DNA of 47,612 bases from Desulfurobacteriaceae bacterium (lineage in GTDB: Bacteria; Aquificota; Aquificia; Desulfurobacteriales; Desulfurobacteriaceae). The translations under genes were made by a program, and so were the position numbers. The stretch is taken from contig JALTBO010000136.1 in NCBI GenBank assembly GCA_027075275.1, positions 1 through 47,612 of the forward strand. The letters are read 5' to 3'. This document shows positions 17,680 through 25,361 of this stretch, one piece after another (the stretch's first letter is position 1; each line of letters starts with the position of its first letter). Below the pieces are notes generated by a model. The model was not told the origin of the DNA. It made no database searches and saw only the letters and a program-made list of their open reading frames with translations.

Positions 17680-18594
17680 ATGGAAAGGTTTGCCTACTTT
17701 GAAGGAAAGTTTGTTCCACTGAAAGAGGCCAACATAAACATACAGACAAACTCCTTCCACTACGGAACGGCAGTTTTTGAGGGCATAAGGGCCTACTGGA
17801 ACGATGAAAAACAGCAGCTTTTCGGCCTTTTCTTTAAAGAGCACTACGAGAGGATGCTTGCAAACTGCAAAATACTCAACCTGAAGGTAGAAAAGAGCGC
17901 AGAGGAACTGACAGAGATCACCGTTGAACTTTTAAGAAAGTGTCAGCACAGGGAGGACACCTACATAAGGCCAATAGCCTACTTTGCAGACCTTAAAATC
18001 TCTCCAAAGCTCATAGGATACAGAACAGAAATTGCAATCTACACAATTCCACTGGGAGATTACCTGGACCTTTCAAGAGGTTTAAAGGCAAAAACCTCAA
18101 GCTGGCACAGGATAAACGACACGATGATTCCGGCAAGGTGTAAGGTTGCAGGAGCATACGTAAACAGCGCCTTTGCAAAAACCGAAGCCCTCTTAAACGG
18201 ATACGATGAAGCCATAATGCTCAACCCAGACGGAACTGTAGCAGAGGGAAGTGGTGAAAACGTCTTTATTGTAAGAAAAGGGAAACTGATTACCTCTCCT
18301 TCTTCTTCAAACATCCTTGAGGGAATAACAAGAAACGCAGTAATTGAACTGGCTAAAAATGAACTTGGAATAGAGGTAGAGGAGAGGCCCATCTTAAGAA
18401 GCGAGCTCTACGTTGCAGATGAAGTCTTCTACACGGGAACGGCAGCTCAGGTTGCCCCTGTAGTTCAGGTTGACCACGTTGTTATAGGAAACGGAGAGAT
18501 AGGGCCTATTACAAAGAGACTTCAGGAGGTTTACTTCTCAATCGTTAAGGGAGAAAATGAGAAGTACTCCCACTGGCTAACTCCTGTTTACTGA
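17680..18594 (+). CDS. ilvE: branched-chain amino acid aminotransferase
   Basis: This is a fold-type IV PLP aminotransferase interconverting Leu, Ile and Val with their 2-oxo acids. The pattern fits BCAT: HYGTAVFEGIRAYW near the N-terminus, IRPIAY, then ARCKVAGAYVNS with the likely PLP Lys at 155. EAIMLNPDGTVAEGSGENVF and the phosphate-binding EVFYTGTAAQVAPV follow. Its length is 304 residues. ATG immediately follows the lgt stop. An aminodeoxychorismate lyase or D-amino acid transaminase role is less likely given the BCAT-type motifs. Confidence 0.95.
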   Translation: MERFAYFEGKFVPLKEANINIQTNSFHYGTAVFEGIRAYWNDEKQQLFGLFFKEHYERMLANCKILNLKVEKSAEELTEITVELLRKCQHREDTYIRPIAYFADLKISPKLIGYRTEIAIYTIPLGDYLDLSRGLKAKTSSWHRINDTMIPARCKVAGAYVNSAFAKTEALLNGYDEAIMLNPDGTVAEGSGENVFIVRKGKLITSPSSSNILEGITRNAVIELAKNELGIEVEERPILRSELYVADEVFYTGTAAQVAPVVQVDHVVIGNGEIGPITKRLQEVYFSIVKGENEKYSHWLTPVY

Positions 18595-18600
18595 TTCAAA

Positions 18601-18900
18601 ATGGAAGTGAGGCTTTCTAACGCCGAGTTAAGGGCAATAAAGGAAACTGTAAGGGAGATTTCTGGAGAAAAGGCAAGGGTTTGGCTCTTTGGCTCAAGGG
18701 TTAGAAAGGAATTAAAAGGTGGAGATATTGATCTATTCGTTGAAGTTCCAAAAGGGGAAAAGAGCCCGGAGAAAAAGGTTAAGTTCCTTGTAAAGCTGAA
18801 GGAGAGGATAGGGGAGCAGAAAATTGACCTGATTGTGAAAGAGGAGGGAGAGAACGATTTTATATCACAAGAGGCTAAAAGAACAGGAGTTTTACTTTGA
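18601..18900 (+). CDS. mntA: MNT-domain nucleotidyltransferase antitoxin
   Basis: This is a minimal nucleotidyltransferase of 99 residues. The active-site pattern is Gly31-Ser32 then Asp42-x-Asp44 (GS-x9-D-x-D in GSRVRKELKGGDIDLFVEV), with a third carboxylate at about Asp76 in KIDLIVK. In studied MntA/HepT pairs the MNT protein is the antitoxin and AMPylates the toxin near its active site. It ends four bases inside hepT. No clear ribosome site precedes ATG 18601, so it is probably coupled to ilvE six bases upstream. A toxin-antitoxin pair inside a housekeeping run is unusual. Confidence 0.85.
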   Translation: MEVRLSNAELRAIKETVREISGEKARVWLFGSRVRKELKGGDIDLFVEVPKGEKSPEKKVKFLVKLKERIGEQKIDLIVKEEGENDFISQEAKRTGVLL

Positions 18901-19355
18901 AAGACTTGCGAATGGTTTTAAGGGAGGTAGAAAAACATAAGGAACGGCTCTTATACGCAAAAAATAAGATAGAGAAATGGGGAGAGCTCTCTCCCCAAAC
19001 CCTTGAAGACCTGGAGAAAGTTGAAACGATAGACTCTTTCATCTTCAGGTTCTCAAAGCTTCAGGATTCAATGGGGCAGAAACTCTTTCCTCTAACCCTT
19101 GAGTTCTTAGAAGAAGAGGTTAGAAGTAAGCCGTTTGTTGACATACTGAACCGCCTTGAACAGCTTGAACTGATAGAGTCGGCAGAGAAGTGGAAAGAAC
19201 TGAGGGAACTCCGCAACCTCTTAACCCACACATATCCCTGGGAAAAAGAGGAGCTCATTGAAAACCTTAAGCTTGCCCTTAAAAGGTCGGAAGAGCTCGT
19301 GTCAACCCTTGAAAGATTCAAAGAGTTCCTGCGAAAGAGAGGTCTGAAAGCTTGA
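18897..19355 (+). CDS. hepT: HEPN-domain toxin, HepT-like
   Basis: This 152-residue all-helical protein carries the HEPN RNase signature R-x4-H-x-Y: Arg106, His111 and Tyr113 in RNLLTHTY. In HepT this is the RNA-cleaving site, and the Tyr is the residue AMPylated by MntA. It starts at TTG overlapping the mntA stop region, with GGAG about seven bases upstream. It is somewhat longer than many HepT proteins (about 130-145). All key residues are present, so it should be active unless modified. Confidence 0.84.
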   Translation: MKDLRMVLREVEKHKERLLYAKNKIEKWGELSPQTLEDLEKVETIDSFIFRFSKLQDSMGQKLFPLTLEFLEEEVRSKPFVDILNRLEQLELIESAEKWKELRELRNLLTHTYPWEKEELIENLKLALKRSEELVSTLERFKEFLRKRGLKA

Positions 19356-20785
19356 GGTTAAAAATCTCCGTTCCTGAAGGAAAAACCCTCTATCAGGTTC
19401 TCAGGGAAAAGGGATTTATGCGCTCCGCTTACTGCGGAGGCAGGGGAATATGCGGAAAGTGCATCGTTAAGGTAGGTGGAAAAGAGGAGCTTGCCTGTCT
19501 GCTTTTTGGCCCTTTTGAAGGAGAAGTAGAGATCCTTGAGGAGAACCTGATTTCAAAGGGGGGAGCTCTCTCCGACATACCCGTTGAAAGTAGAGAAGGG
19601 TTTGGAGTTGCCGTTGACCTTGGAACAACAGGCGTCGAGGCGGCACTATTTGACCTCTCAAACGGTAAGTTCATAAAGAGCCTGAAAACCCTAAACTTTC
19701 AGTCGGCATTTGGCGCAGACGTTGTAACGAGGGTTGAGCTTGCAAGGGAAAACTACGAAAAGGAGAGGGAGCTCCTCTTAAAAACCCTCTCATTCCTGTT
19801 TAAGGAGCTGGAAGTTCCTATAAAAGAGGCAGTAGTCGTCTCAAACTCCGTCATCCACCACTTCCTCTTAGGGCTCCCCGTTTCAGGGTTTGAGAGGTTC
19901 CCATTTAAACTTGAACTTGAAGAGGAGGTCTATACAACGGGAAGAGAGCTGGGTTTGGAAGAGTTTGAGGAGACCGTATTTTACGTTCCGCCGCCATTAA
20001 AGAACTTCATAGGTTCAGACTTCCTCTCAAACCTACTGGTTCTAACGAAGGAGAGCTCCAACTTTGGAGTTGCAGACCTTGGAACAAATGCTGAGATGGG
20101 CATCTGGAAAGGAGGCCAAGGAGTTGCGGCTTCAGTTCCTGCAGGACCTGCCTTTGAAGGGGTTGGCCTCTTCTCCGGAATGAGGGCTGTTGAGGGAGCC
20201 ATATACAAGGTCTTCTTTGACGGAAGGGACTTTAGATTCTTAACGATTGGGAACAGAGAACCGTTAGGCATATGCGCAAGCGGATACTTTGACCTGATTT
20301 ACCTCTTAAAGAGCTTCAGAGTCCTAACAGAGGAAGGAACGATAAAGGCAGGGAACATCCCGCCGCTAATAGCCCAGAGAATAAGGGAGATAAACGGAGA
20401 GAAGGCCTTTGTTCTCTACGAAACAGAAGAACTCCTGATTGCCCTTACTCAAAGCGACATCAGGAAGTTTCTCCTGGCAAAGGGGGCCGTTTACGGAGCT
20501 CTCAAAACCCTGTCGGAAGAGGCGGGAGCTCCAGAAGAACTCTTCTTCTCCGGGGCTTTTGGAAGCCACATAGACAAACGGAGCGTTAAGGGGCTGAAGC
20601 TCATTCCTGAAAACTTCCCTGAACCCGTTGCGGCAGGGAACTTAGCCCTTAAAGGAGCCTCACTGCTTCTTGGCAGGAGAGAGGAGAGGGAAAAAATTAA
20701 GGAGATAAAGAGGGCTGTTCAGCCGGTTGAGCTTGCAACGAACAAAACCTTTGAAAAGGCCTACATTGAAGGGATGGAGCTGTGA
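19352..20785 (+). CDS. RACo-like ASKHA protein with N-terminal [2Fe-2S] ferredoxin domain
   Basis: Residues 1-75 form a plant-type ferredoxin domain with Cys28, Cys34, Cys37 and Cys49 (C-x5-C-x2-C-x11-C). The rest is the ASKHA ATPase fold of reductive activators of corrinoid proteins (RACo, DUF4445): VAVDLGTTGVEAALFDL, VADLGTNAEMGIWKG, SVPAGPAFEG and AFGSHIDKR. Such proteins use ATP to drive electron transfer that returns inactive Co(II) corrinoid to Co(I), for example in the acetyl-CoA pathway. Here it is 477 residues, shorter than the classic RACo of about 630. It starts at TTG overlapping the hepT stop. The target corrinoid protein is not in the window. Confidence 0.85.
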   Translation: MRLKISVPEGKTLYQVLREKGFMRSAYCGGRGICGKCIVKVGGKEELACLLFGPFEGEVEILEENLISKGGALSDIPVESREGFGVAVDLGTTGVEAALFDLSNGKFIKSLKTLNFQSAFGADVVTRVELARENYEKERELLLKTLSFLFKELEVPIKEAVVVSNSVIHHFLLGLPVSGFERFPFKLELEEEVYTTGRELGLEEFEETVFYVPPPLKNFIGSDFLSNLLVLTKESSNFGVADLGTNAEMGIWKGGQGVAASVPAGPAFEGVGLFSGMRAVEGAIYKVFFDGRDFRFLTIGNREPLGICASGYFDLIYLLKSFRVLTEEGTIKAGNIPPLIAQRIREINGEKAFVLYETEELLIALTQSDIRKFLLAKGAVYGALKTLSEEAGAPEELFFSGAFGSHIDKRSVKGLKLIPENFPEPVAAGNLALKGASLLLGRREEREKIKEIKRAVQPVELATNKTFEKAYIEGMEL

Positions 20786-21036
20786 GACCTCTCATTAAAG
20801 GAAGAAACCTTATTTACAGAGTTAACCCCAAAGACATAGCGTTTATAAACGCCGTATTTGAGTGGTTCCACGAAGTTGCAACGGTCAGAACCAGGGACCC
20901 GAAAGAGGGGCTGATAGAGCTCTGGATAGCCCCCGACTTCTTTGACGATGCGATGAAAGCCGTTGAACACCTTAAGAACTTCGTTGATAAAATGGAGTTC
21001 GTAGAAGAGGTGGGAGATAACTGGTGGAAAGAGTAG
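20782..21036 (+). CDS. DUF4911-like small protein
   Basis: This 84-residue protein fits the DUF4911 pattern: a helix around FINAVFEWFHEVATVRT, then EGLIELWIAPDFFDDAMKAVEHL. The function is unknown. It starts at GTG inside the last codons of the RACo-like gene (GTGA overlap). Its end overlaps the ribosome site region of gspG, so it is locked into the same operon. I am fairly confident that it is real and unsure of the family name. Confidence 0.65.
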   Translation: MRPLIKGRNLIYRVNPKDIAFINAVFEWFHEVATVRTRDPKEGLIELWIAPDFFDDAMKAVEHLKNFVDKMEFVEEVGDNWWKE

Positions 21037-21047
21037 AGGAGGTTAAG

Positions 21048-21455
21048 TTGGAGAGGAGAAAGAGAAAAGGCTTTACACTCCTTGAGCTCATGATTGTAAT
21101 CATTATTCTGGGGATGCTTGCAGGTCTTATAGGCCTCAAGCTCATAAGGAGAGGTGAAGAGGCAAAAGTTACACTTACCCAGGTTCAGATGAAAAACTTA
21201 GAGGAAGCCCTGAACCTCTACAAGCTCCACAACTCACTTTACCCAACAACTGAACAGGGCTTAAAGGCTCTGGTTAAAAAACCGGAAATTGAGCCGATTC
21301 CAAAGAACTGGAAAGGCCCCTACATTGAGAAAGTTCCAAAAGACGCCTGGGGGAACGACTTCATTTACATCTCAGACGGAAAACACTTTACACTCATCTC
21401 CCCCGGCCCCGACGGTGAAGAGGGAACCGACGACGACCTGAAGGTGAGCCAGTAA
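21048..21455 (+). CDS. gspG: type II secretion major pseudopilin GspG
   Basis: The class III prepilin leader KG/FTLLELMIVIIILGMLAG is cleaved before Phe9. The GspG core follows: NLEEALNLYKLHNSLYPTTEQGLKALVKKP, then WKGPYIEKVPKDAWGNDFIY, then the calcium-site loop and the closing PGPDGEEGTDDD. I choose TTG 21048, since AGGAGG (21037-21042) precedes it by five bases; a GTG at 21024 is in frame but lacks a site. The protein would form the T2SS pseudopilus. No other gsp gene is near, so the rest of the system must be elsewhere. Confidence 0.9.
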   Translation: MERRKRKGFTLLELMIVIIILGMLAGLIGLKLIRRGEEAKVTLTQVQMKNLEEALNLYKLHNSLYPTTEQGLKALVKKPEIEPIPKNWKGPYIEKVPKDAWGNDFIYISDGKHFTLISPGPDGEEGTDDDLKVSQ

Positions 21456-22177
21456 TGGTCATCTACGGCGTAAACCCCGTTGCAGAGGCAATAAGGGCCG
21501 GGTATCCGATACTGAAGATTTACGTTGACGAACACTTCAGGGACAGGGAAAAGGTCTTAAAACTTGCCAGAGAGAATAGAATAAAGGTAGTTAAGGCTTC
21601 TAAGAAGAAACTGAAGGAAATTTCCGGAACGGAAAAACACCAGGGGATTGTTGCCATCGTTTCCCCCGTTGAGCCTGTTGACTACGGGGAGCTCATTGAA
21701 AGAACGATTTCAGGAAACGGGTATCTCCTCTTTTTAGACCATATAGAAGACCCCCACAACCTTGGAGCAATCTTCCGTTCGGCAGATGCGTTCAGAGTAA
21801 CAGGAATAGTTCTTCCTAAAGACAGGAGTGCAACGATAACAGAGACGGTTGTTAAAGCATCAACAGGAGCTGTTTTCTACGTTCCATTTTCGGTTGTAAA
21901 CAGCTTCTCAACTGCCCTCAGAGAGTTTAAGGAATCGGGTGGCTGGCTTGTCGGCCTTGAAGCAGGGGGAAAACCGCTAAGTAAGTTCAGCTTTCCTTTC
22001 CCATTAGGGCTTGTTGTAGGTTCAGAAGGGAGAGGAATTTCAAGGAGCACGATGAAGCTCCTTGACGAAGTTGTTGAGATAGAGATGGGGGGACACGTGA
22101 ACTCACTCAACGTTTCAAACGCTGTAGCAATTGGGCTGTATAGAGTTTTTACGGAAAGGTTCATTTTAACAGGATGA
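21455..22177 (+). CDS. rlmB: 23S rRNA (guanosine-2'-O)-methyltransferase RlmB-like
   Basis: This is a SpoU/TrmH-family methyltransferase with a trefoil-knot C-terminal domain: DHIEDPHNLGAIFRSADAF (motif 1 with catalytic Asn and Arg), GLVVGSEGRGIS (motif 2) and EIEMGGHVNSLNVSNAVAIGLY (motif 3). An N-terminal L30e-like RNA-binding domain begins with YGVNPVAEAI and contains the EKHQGIVA segment typical of RlmB. It methylates a 23S rRNA guanosine. ATG overlaps the gspG stop (TAATG). A paralogous tRNA Gm18 role is less likely because TrmH lacks that N-terminal domain. Confidence 0.9.
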   Translation: MVIYGVNPVAEAIRAGYPILKIYVDEHFRDREKVLKLARENRIKVVKASKKKLKEISGTEKHQGIVAIVSPVEPVDYGELIERTISGNGYLLFLDHIEDPHNLGAIFRSADAFRVTGIVLPKDRSATITETVVKASTGAVFYVPFSVVNSFSTALREFKESGGWLVGLEAGGKPLSKFSFPFPLGLVVGSEGRGISRSTMKLLDEVVEIEMGGHVNSLNVSNAVAIGLYRVFTERFILTG

Positions 22178-22225
22178 AAAACTAAATTATTCTGGGAATA
22201 AAATCCCAAAATCTCAGGAGGAGAG

Positions 22226-22627
22226 ATGGAAGAGCTTAAGGGTAAGCTTGTCTTTGTTCAAACAGCCGGAGGAGAGGGTGCAGTTCCAACTTCTGGAATT
22301 TTGGGGGTTGTTGAGGAGATTACTCCCGAGTTTGTAAAGCTCAAGGAAGCCGGAGTTTTCGCACTTCTTCCCACAACAAAGGGAGCTCAGGCAACAATCA
22401 TGCCCCTTGACCCAACGGCAAACGAGCCAGTAGAGGCATACCTGGTCAAGTCTCAAATCGTTGCAATTGTTCCCGTTGGAGACAGGTCAAGGCTCAAGGA
22501 GTTCCACCAGCAGTTCAAGGCCGCCGCTGCCGGAATAGAGCTCCCCAGCGCCGGAGCAATAGATATGTCCAAACTGAAGGAATTTCCTAAAGGCGGAGGA
22601 AACAAGGGAGGGCTCTCCATAACTTAG
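22226..22627 (+). CDS. hypothetical protein, 133 aa
   Basis: I do not recognise this protein. It has a strong ribosome site (CAGGAGGAGAG) before ATG 22226. It begins with a beta-rich part (KGKLVFVQTAGGEGAVPTSGI, EEITPEFVKLKEAG) that could be a small barrel, followed by a Pro/Ala-rich segment with FHQQFKAAAAGIELP and a Gly/Lys-rich end. No membrane helix or signal is seen. An 8-bp hairpin directly follows its stop. It stands 48 bases after rlmB. The sequence preceding it has a short GGGA/TCCC hairpin of unknown relevance. Confidence 0.7.
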   Translation: MEELKGKLVFVQTAGGEGAVPTSGILGVVEEITPEFVKLKEAGVFALLPTTKGAQATIMPLDPTANEPVEAYLVKSQIVAIVPVGDRSRLKEFHQQFKAAAAGIELPSAGAIDMSKLKEFPKGGGNKGGLSIT

Positions 22628-22648
22628 TGGGGAGTCCCTTTCCCCACT
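22626..22648 (+). terminator. hairpin after the 133-aa gene
   Basis: AGTGGGGA (22626-22633) pairs perfectly with TCCCCACT (22641-22648), with a seven-base loop. Only TTT follows, so it may be a weak terminator or an mRNA-stabilising hairpin that lowers expression of the kinase gene downstream. Confidence 0.5.
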
Positions 22649-22661
22649 TTCAGGAAAAGAG

Positions 22662-23642
22662 ATGAACGTTGAGTTTGAAGACCTGCTCTTCTCACTGCCC
22701 TTTCCGGCGGTAATAACCGACGAGCTGGGAAAAATCCAGAAAGTTAACCAGAAGTTTGAGTCCCTATCAAACAGGTCGTTCAAGTTCCTGAAAGGGAAGG
22801 ACATCTCAGAGGTTTTAAGGGTTGAGGAGCTCCCCTCCCTTATAGGGAAATCCTACAGGGAAACGATAGAGATAAGGGGCTTCAGAAAAGGAGAGCTTAT
22901 CTTCCACATCTCCCCCCTCTTTACACCGTCAAAAAAAGTCGGAGTTGTAGTTCTCATAGAGCCGTGCAGCCTCTCACCCTTTGAGGAGGACATAACCCTC
23001 TTTCTCAAAGGCCTCTCTCACGAGATAAAGAACCCTTTGAGCGGGATAAAGGGAGCGGCAAAACTCTTCAAAGAACTGAAGAGCTACGACGAGGAGCTTG
23101 CACAGGTAATAGTTGACGAAGTTGAAAGGATAGAGAGGCTCTTAAAGGACATTACAAGGAGCTTTGACTTCTCAAAGCTCTCTTTCAGAAACGAGAACAT
23201 CCACAAAATAATCCAGCAGGTCTTCAATCTCTTTGCACCTCAGATAAACGAAAAAGGCATTAAGGTAAACTTCCTCTTTGACCCGTCTCTGCCGGAAGTT
23301 CCCGTTGACGTTGATAAGATGACTCAGGCAGTTTTAAACGTTGTTAAAAACGCTATAGAAGCCGTTGAGGAGTCTGAGGTTAAAGAGATAACAGTTGAAA
23401 CGGGATACGCCATAAGGCCGTCGGGGTTTATCTTCATAAAGGTTAAAGACACCGGAAGGGGAATGGACGAGGAGGAGATTAAGAAGTTCGGCCTTCCTTT
23501 TTTCACAACGAAGGAGAAGGGCTTGGGGCTTGGAAGTTTTATAGTTAAAGAGGTTATAAAGGGCCACGGTGGGGAGGTTAAAGTGGAGAGCTCCCCCGGA
23601 AAAGGCACGTCGGTTAAACTTCTAATCCCGATGAAGAGGTAG
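22662..23642 (+). CDS. NtrB-like PAS sensor histidine kinase
   Basis: This soluble kinase has 326 residues and no membrane segment. A PAS-like domain (about 8-105) precedes the HisKA H-box LSHEIKNPLSGIKGAAKLF, with His120 as the phosphorylation site. The ATPase domain follows: N-box VLNVVKNAIEAV, G1 KVKDTGRGMDEEEI, and FFTTKEKGLGLGSFIVKEVIKGHGG. The NtrB-type H-box and the NtrC-type regulator three bases downstream indicate a nitrogen-type two-component pair. The signal is probably relayed through a PII protein, as in other NtrB proteins, but that is inference. Confidence 0.88.
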   Translation: MNVEFEDLLFSLPFPAVITDELGKIQKVNQKFESLSNRSFKFLKGKDISEVLRVEELPSLIGKSYRETIEIRGFRKGELIFHISPLFTPSKKVGVVVLIEPCSLSPFEEDITLFLKGLSHEIKNPLSGIKGAAKLFKELKSYDEELAQVIVDEVERIERLLKDITRSFDFSKLSFRNENIHKIIQQVFNLFAPQINEKGIKVNFLFDPSLPEVPVDVDKMTQAVLNVVKNAIEAVEESEVKEITVETGYAIRPSGFIFIKVKDTGRGMDEEEIKKFGLPFFTTKEKGLGLGSFIVKEVIKGHGGEVKVESSPGKGTSVKLLIPMKR

Positions 23643-23644
23643 TC

Positions 23645-25006
23645 TTGGCAAGGATACTGATTGCAGACGACGAGAAGAGCATAAGGATAGTTCTGAAGAA
23701 GTTCCTCACTTCCCGGGGTCACGAGGTTTTAGAGGCCGAAAACGGGAGAGAAGTCCTTGAAATCCTGAAAGAGGAACCGGTTGACCTTGTCTTTTTAGAC
23801 CTTAAGATGCCAAAACTCGGCGGCCTTGAAGTTCTTGAAAAGGTAAAAGAGGTTCCCGTTGTTGTTCTAACGGCCTACGGAACTATGGACTACACCGTGA
23901 AGGCCATAGAGCTTGGGGCCGCAGACTACATAACAAAACCTTTTTCATTTGAGGAGATAAGCGAAGTCCTGAAGAAATTCTTAACAAAGAGAGAGGAGAG
24001 AGAGAAAGGAGAAGAGCCGGAGTCGGGAATTGTCGGAAGCAGCAAGGTTATGCAGGAAGTCTTTAAGACCGTTGCAAAGGTTGCACGGAGCTCCATAACT
24101 GTTCTGATAACGGGAGAGAGCGGAACGGGAAAGGAAGTTATCGCAAGGGCTATCCACAACTACTCAGACAGGAGGAGTAAGCCCTTTGTTGCTGTGAACT
24201 GCGCTGCCCTACCGGCAAACCTTTTAGAAGCTGAACTCTTCGGGTATGAAAAGGGAGCCTTTACAGGGGCAGTTTCCTCAAAGAAGGGTCTTTTTGAGCA
24301 GGCAAACGGCGGAACCATTTTCCTTGACGAGATAGGGGAGCTCCCCCTGCCACTTCAGGCAAAACTCTTAAGGGTTCTTCAGGAGAAAGAGATAAGGCCA
24401 ATTGGAAGTGAAAGGAGCAGAAAAATAGATGTAAGGGTGATAGCCGCAACAAACAGGAACCTAGAAGAGGAGGTGAAAAAAGGAACCTTTAGAGAAGACC
24501 TCTACTTCAGGCTCAACATAGTGAAGATAGAGCTTCCTCCCCTCAGAGAGAGAAAAGAGGACATCGTTCCTCTGGCACACCACTTTATAAAACGGTTCTC
24601 AAAAGAGTTTAAGCTCCCTCCAAAAGAGCTCTCTGCCGATGCCGTTAAGTTCCTTCTATCCTACCACTTTCCCGGAAACGTCAGAGAGCTTGAAAATATG
24701 ATACTGAGAGCAATGGTTCTATCTCCGTCAAACCTTATAACAGCTGAAGACTTAAAGAGACAGGCCTACCAGGAAGCTCCTTCCCTGGAAAGTCTAATAA
24801 GAGAGTTCGTTCTTAAAGTTTTTACCGTAGAGCAGAAAGAGAAAAACAACCTCTACGACATTGTAGTTAAAGCAGCAGAGAGAGCTGTAATCTCGGAAGT
24901 GCTGAAAAGGTGTAACTTCAATCAGGTAAAGGCTGCAAAGGTTTTAGGAATCCACAGAAATACACTGAGAAGAAAAATAAAAGAGTTAGGAATAGAGCTC
25001 TCTTGA
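23645..25006 (+). CDS. NtrC-family sigma-54 activator
   Basis: The receiver domain (1-115) has Asp52 in LVFLDLKMP and the Thr/Lys switch residues (VVLTAYG, YITKPF). The AAA+ domain has Walker A GESGTGKE (157-164), the sigma-54-contacting loop GAFTGA (204-209), Walker B GGTIFLDEIGELP, and the FR..LYFRLNIVKIELPPLRER region. A Fis-type helix-turn-helix closes the protein (FNQVKAAKVLGIHRNTLRRKIKEL). The start is TTG three bases after the kinase gene. The intact GAFTGA motif means it should activate RpoN promoters, one of which may lie just downstream at 25050. Confidence 0.93.
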   Translation: MARILIADDEKSIRIVLKKFLTSRGHEVLEAENGREVLEILKEEPVDLVFLDLKMPKLGGLEVLEKVKEVPVVVLTAYGTMDYTVKAIELGAADYITKPFSFEEISEVLKKFLTKREEREKGEEPESGIVGSSKVMQEVFKTVAKVARSSITVLITGESGTGKEVIARAIHNYSDRRSKPFVAVNCAALPANLLEAELFGYEKGAFTGAVSSKKGLFEQANGGTIFLDEIGELPLPLQAKLLRVLQEKEIRPIGSERSRKIDVRVIAATNRNLEEEVKKGTFREDLYFRLNIVKIELPPLRERKEDIVPLAHHFIKRFSKEFKLPPKELSADAVKFLLSYHFPGNVRELENMILRAMVLSPSNLITAEDLKRQAYQEAPSLESLIREFVLKVFTVEQKEKNNLYDIVVKAAERAVISEVLKRCNFNQVKAAKVLGIHRNTLRRKIKELGIELS

Positions 25007-25022
25007 TAGAAATCAATCCCTT

Positions 25023-25056
25023 TATTGGTATCTTGGAATAAATTAAGTATTGGTAT
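25023..25056. repeat. 9-bp direct repeat upstream of the ferredoxin genes
   Basis: TATTGGTAT occurs at 25023-25031 and again at 25048-25056, with starts 25 bases apart. The second copy overlaps the candidate sigma-54 promoter. It could be an activator site or the remnant of a promoter duplication. Confidence 0.4.
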
Positions 25057-25066
25057 AAAATAAGCT
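25050..25066 (+). promoter_or_regulatory. candidate sigma-54 promoter (GG-N10-GC)
   Basis: TTGGTATAAAATAAGCT keeps the invariant GG (25052-25053) and GC (25064-25065) with exactly ten bases between, and matches 8 of 13 defined consensus positions. It follows an NtrC-type gene and precedes FdxB-like ferredoxins. A sigma-70 reading is also possible: TTGGAA (25033) with TAAAAT (25056) at 17-base spacing. The two cannot be separated by eye. Confidence 0.45.
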
Positions 25067-25098
25067 GGAGTCTTTCAAATGATACAAAAGGTGGAATC

Positions 25099-25350
25099 AT
25101 GAAACCGCCTGCTGAAGTTAGAAACCAGATAATTCTAACTCAGGATGGTTCCCCGTTCATCCCCCAGTATCCCGGCGGTATAGACGTTTTAAAGTGTACG
25201 GGGTGCGGAGAGTGCGTTGAGATATGCCCCCAGAACTGCATTGAGCTGCAGGAGATAAAGGGTAAGAAGGTTGCCATAATAACGAAGCCGGAGCTCTGCA
25301 TAGGAGACGGCTTCTGCAAAATTGTCTGCCCTGAAGATGCCTTCCTCTGA
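25099..25350 (+). CDS. FdxB-like ferredoxin, first unit (ends at an in-frame TGA)
   Basis: This 83-residue ferredoxin resembles nif-associated ferredoxin III: GSPFIPQY-x3-ID leads to a full C-x2-C-x2-C-x3-C-P motif (CTGCGECVEICP). The second cluster motif reads CIGDGFCKIVCP, with Asp where the second Cys is expected. Such C-x2-D-x2-C sites can hold an Asp-ligated [4Fe-4S] or a [3Fe-4S] cluster. The start is ATG 25099 with AAGGTGG upstream. The frame stays open past the TGA (25348-25350) for ten more codons and straight into the next ferredoxin. Either there are two genes or one gene read through. Confidence 0.85.
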   Translation: MKPPAEVRNQIILTQDGSPFIPQYPGGIDVLKCTGCGECVEICPQNCIELQEIKGKKVAIITKPELCIGDGFCKIVCPEDAFL

Positions 25351-25361
25351 GGAATTAACTG

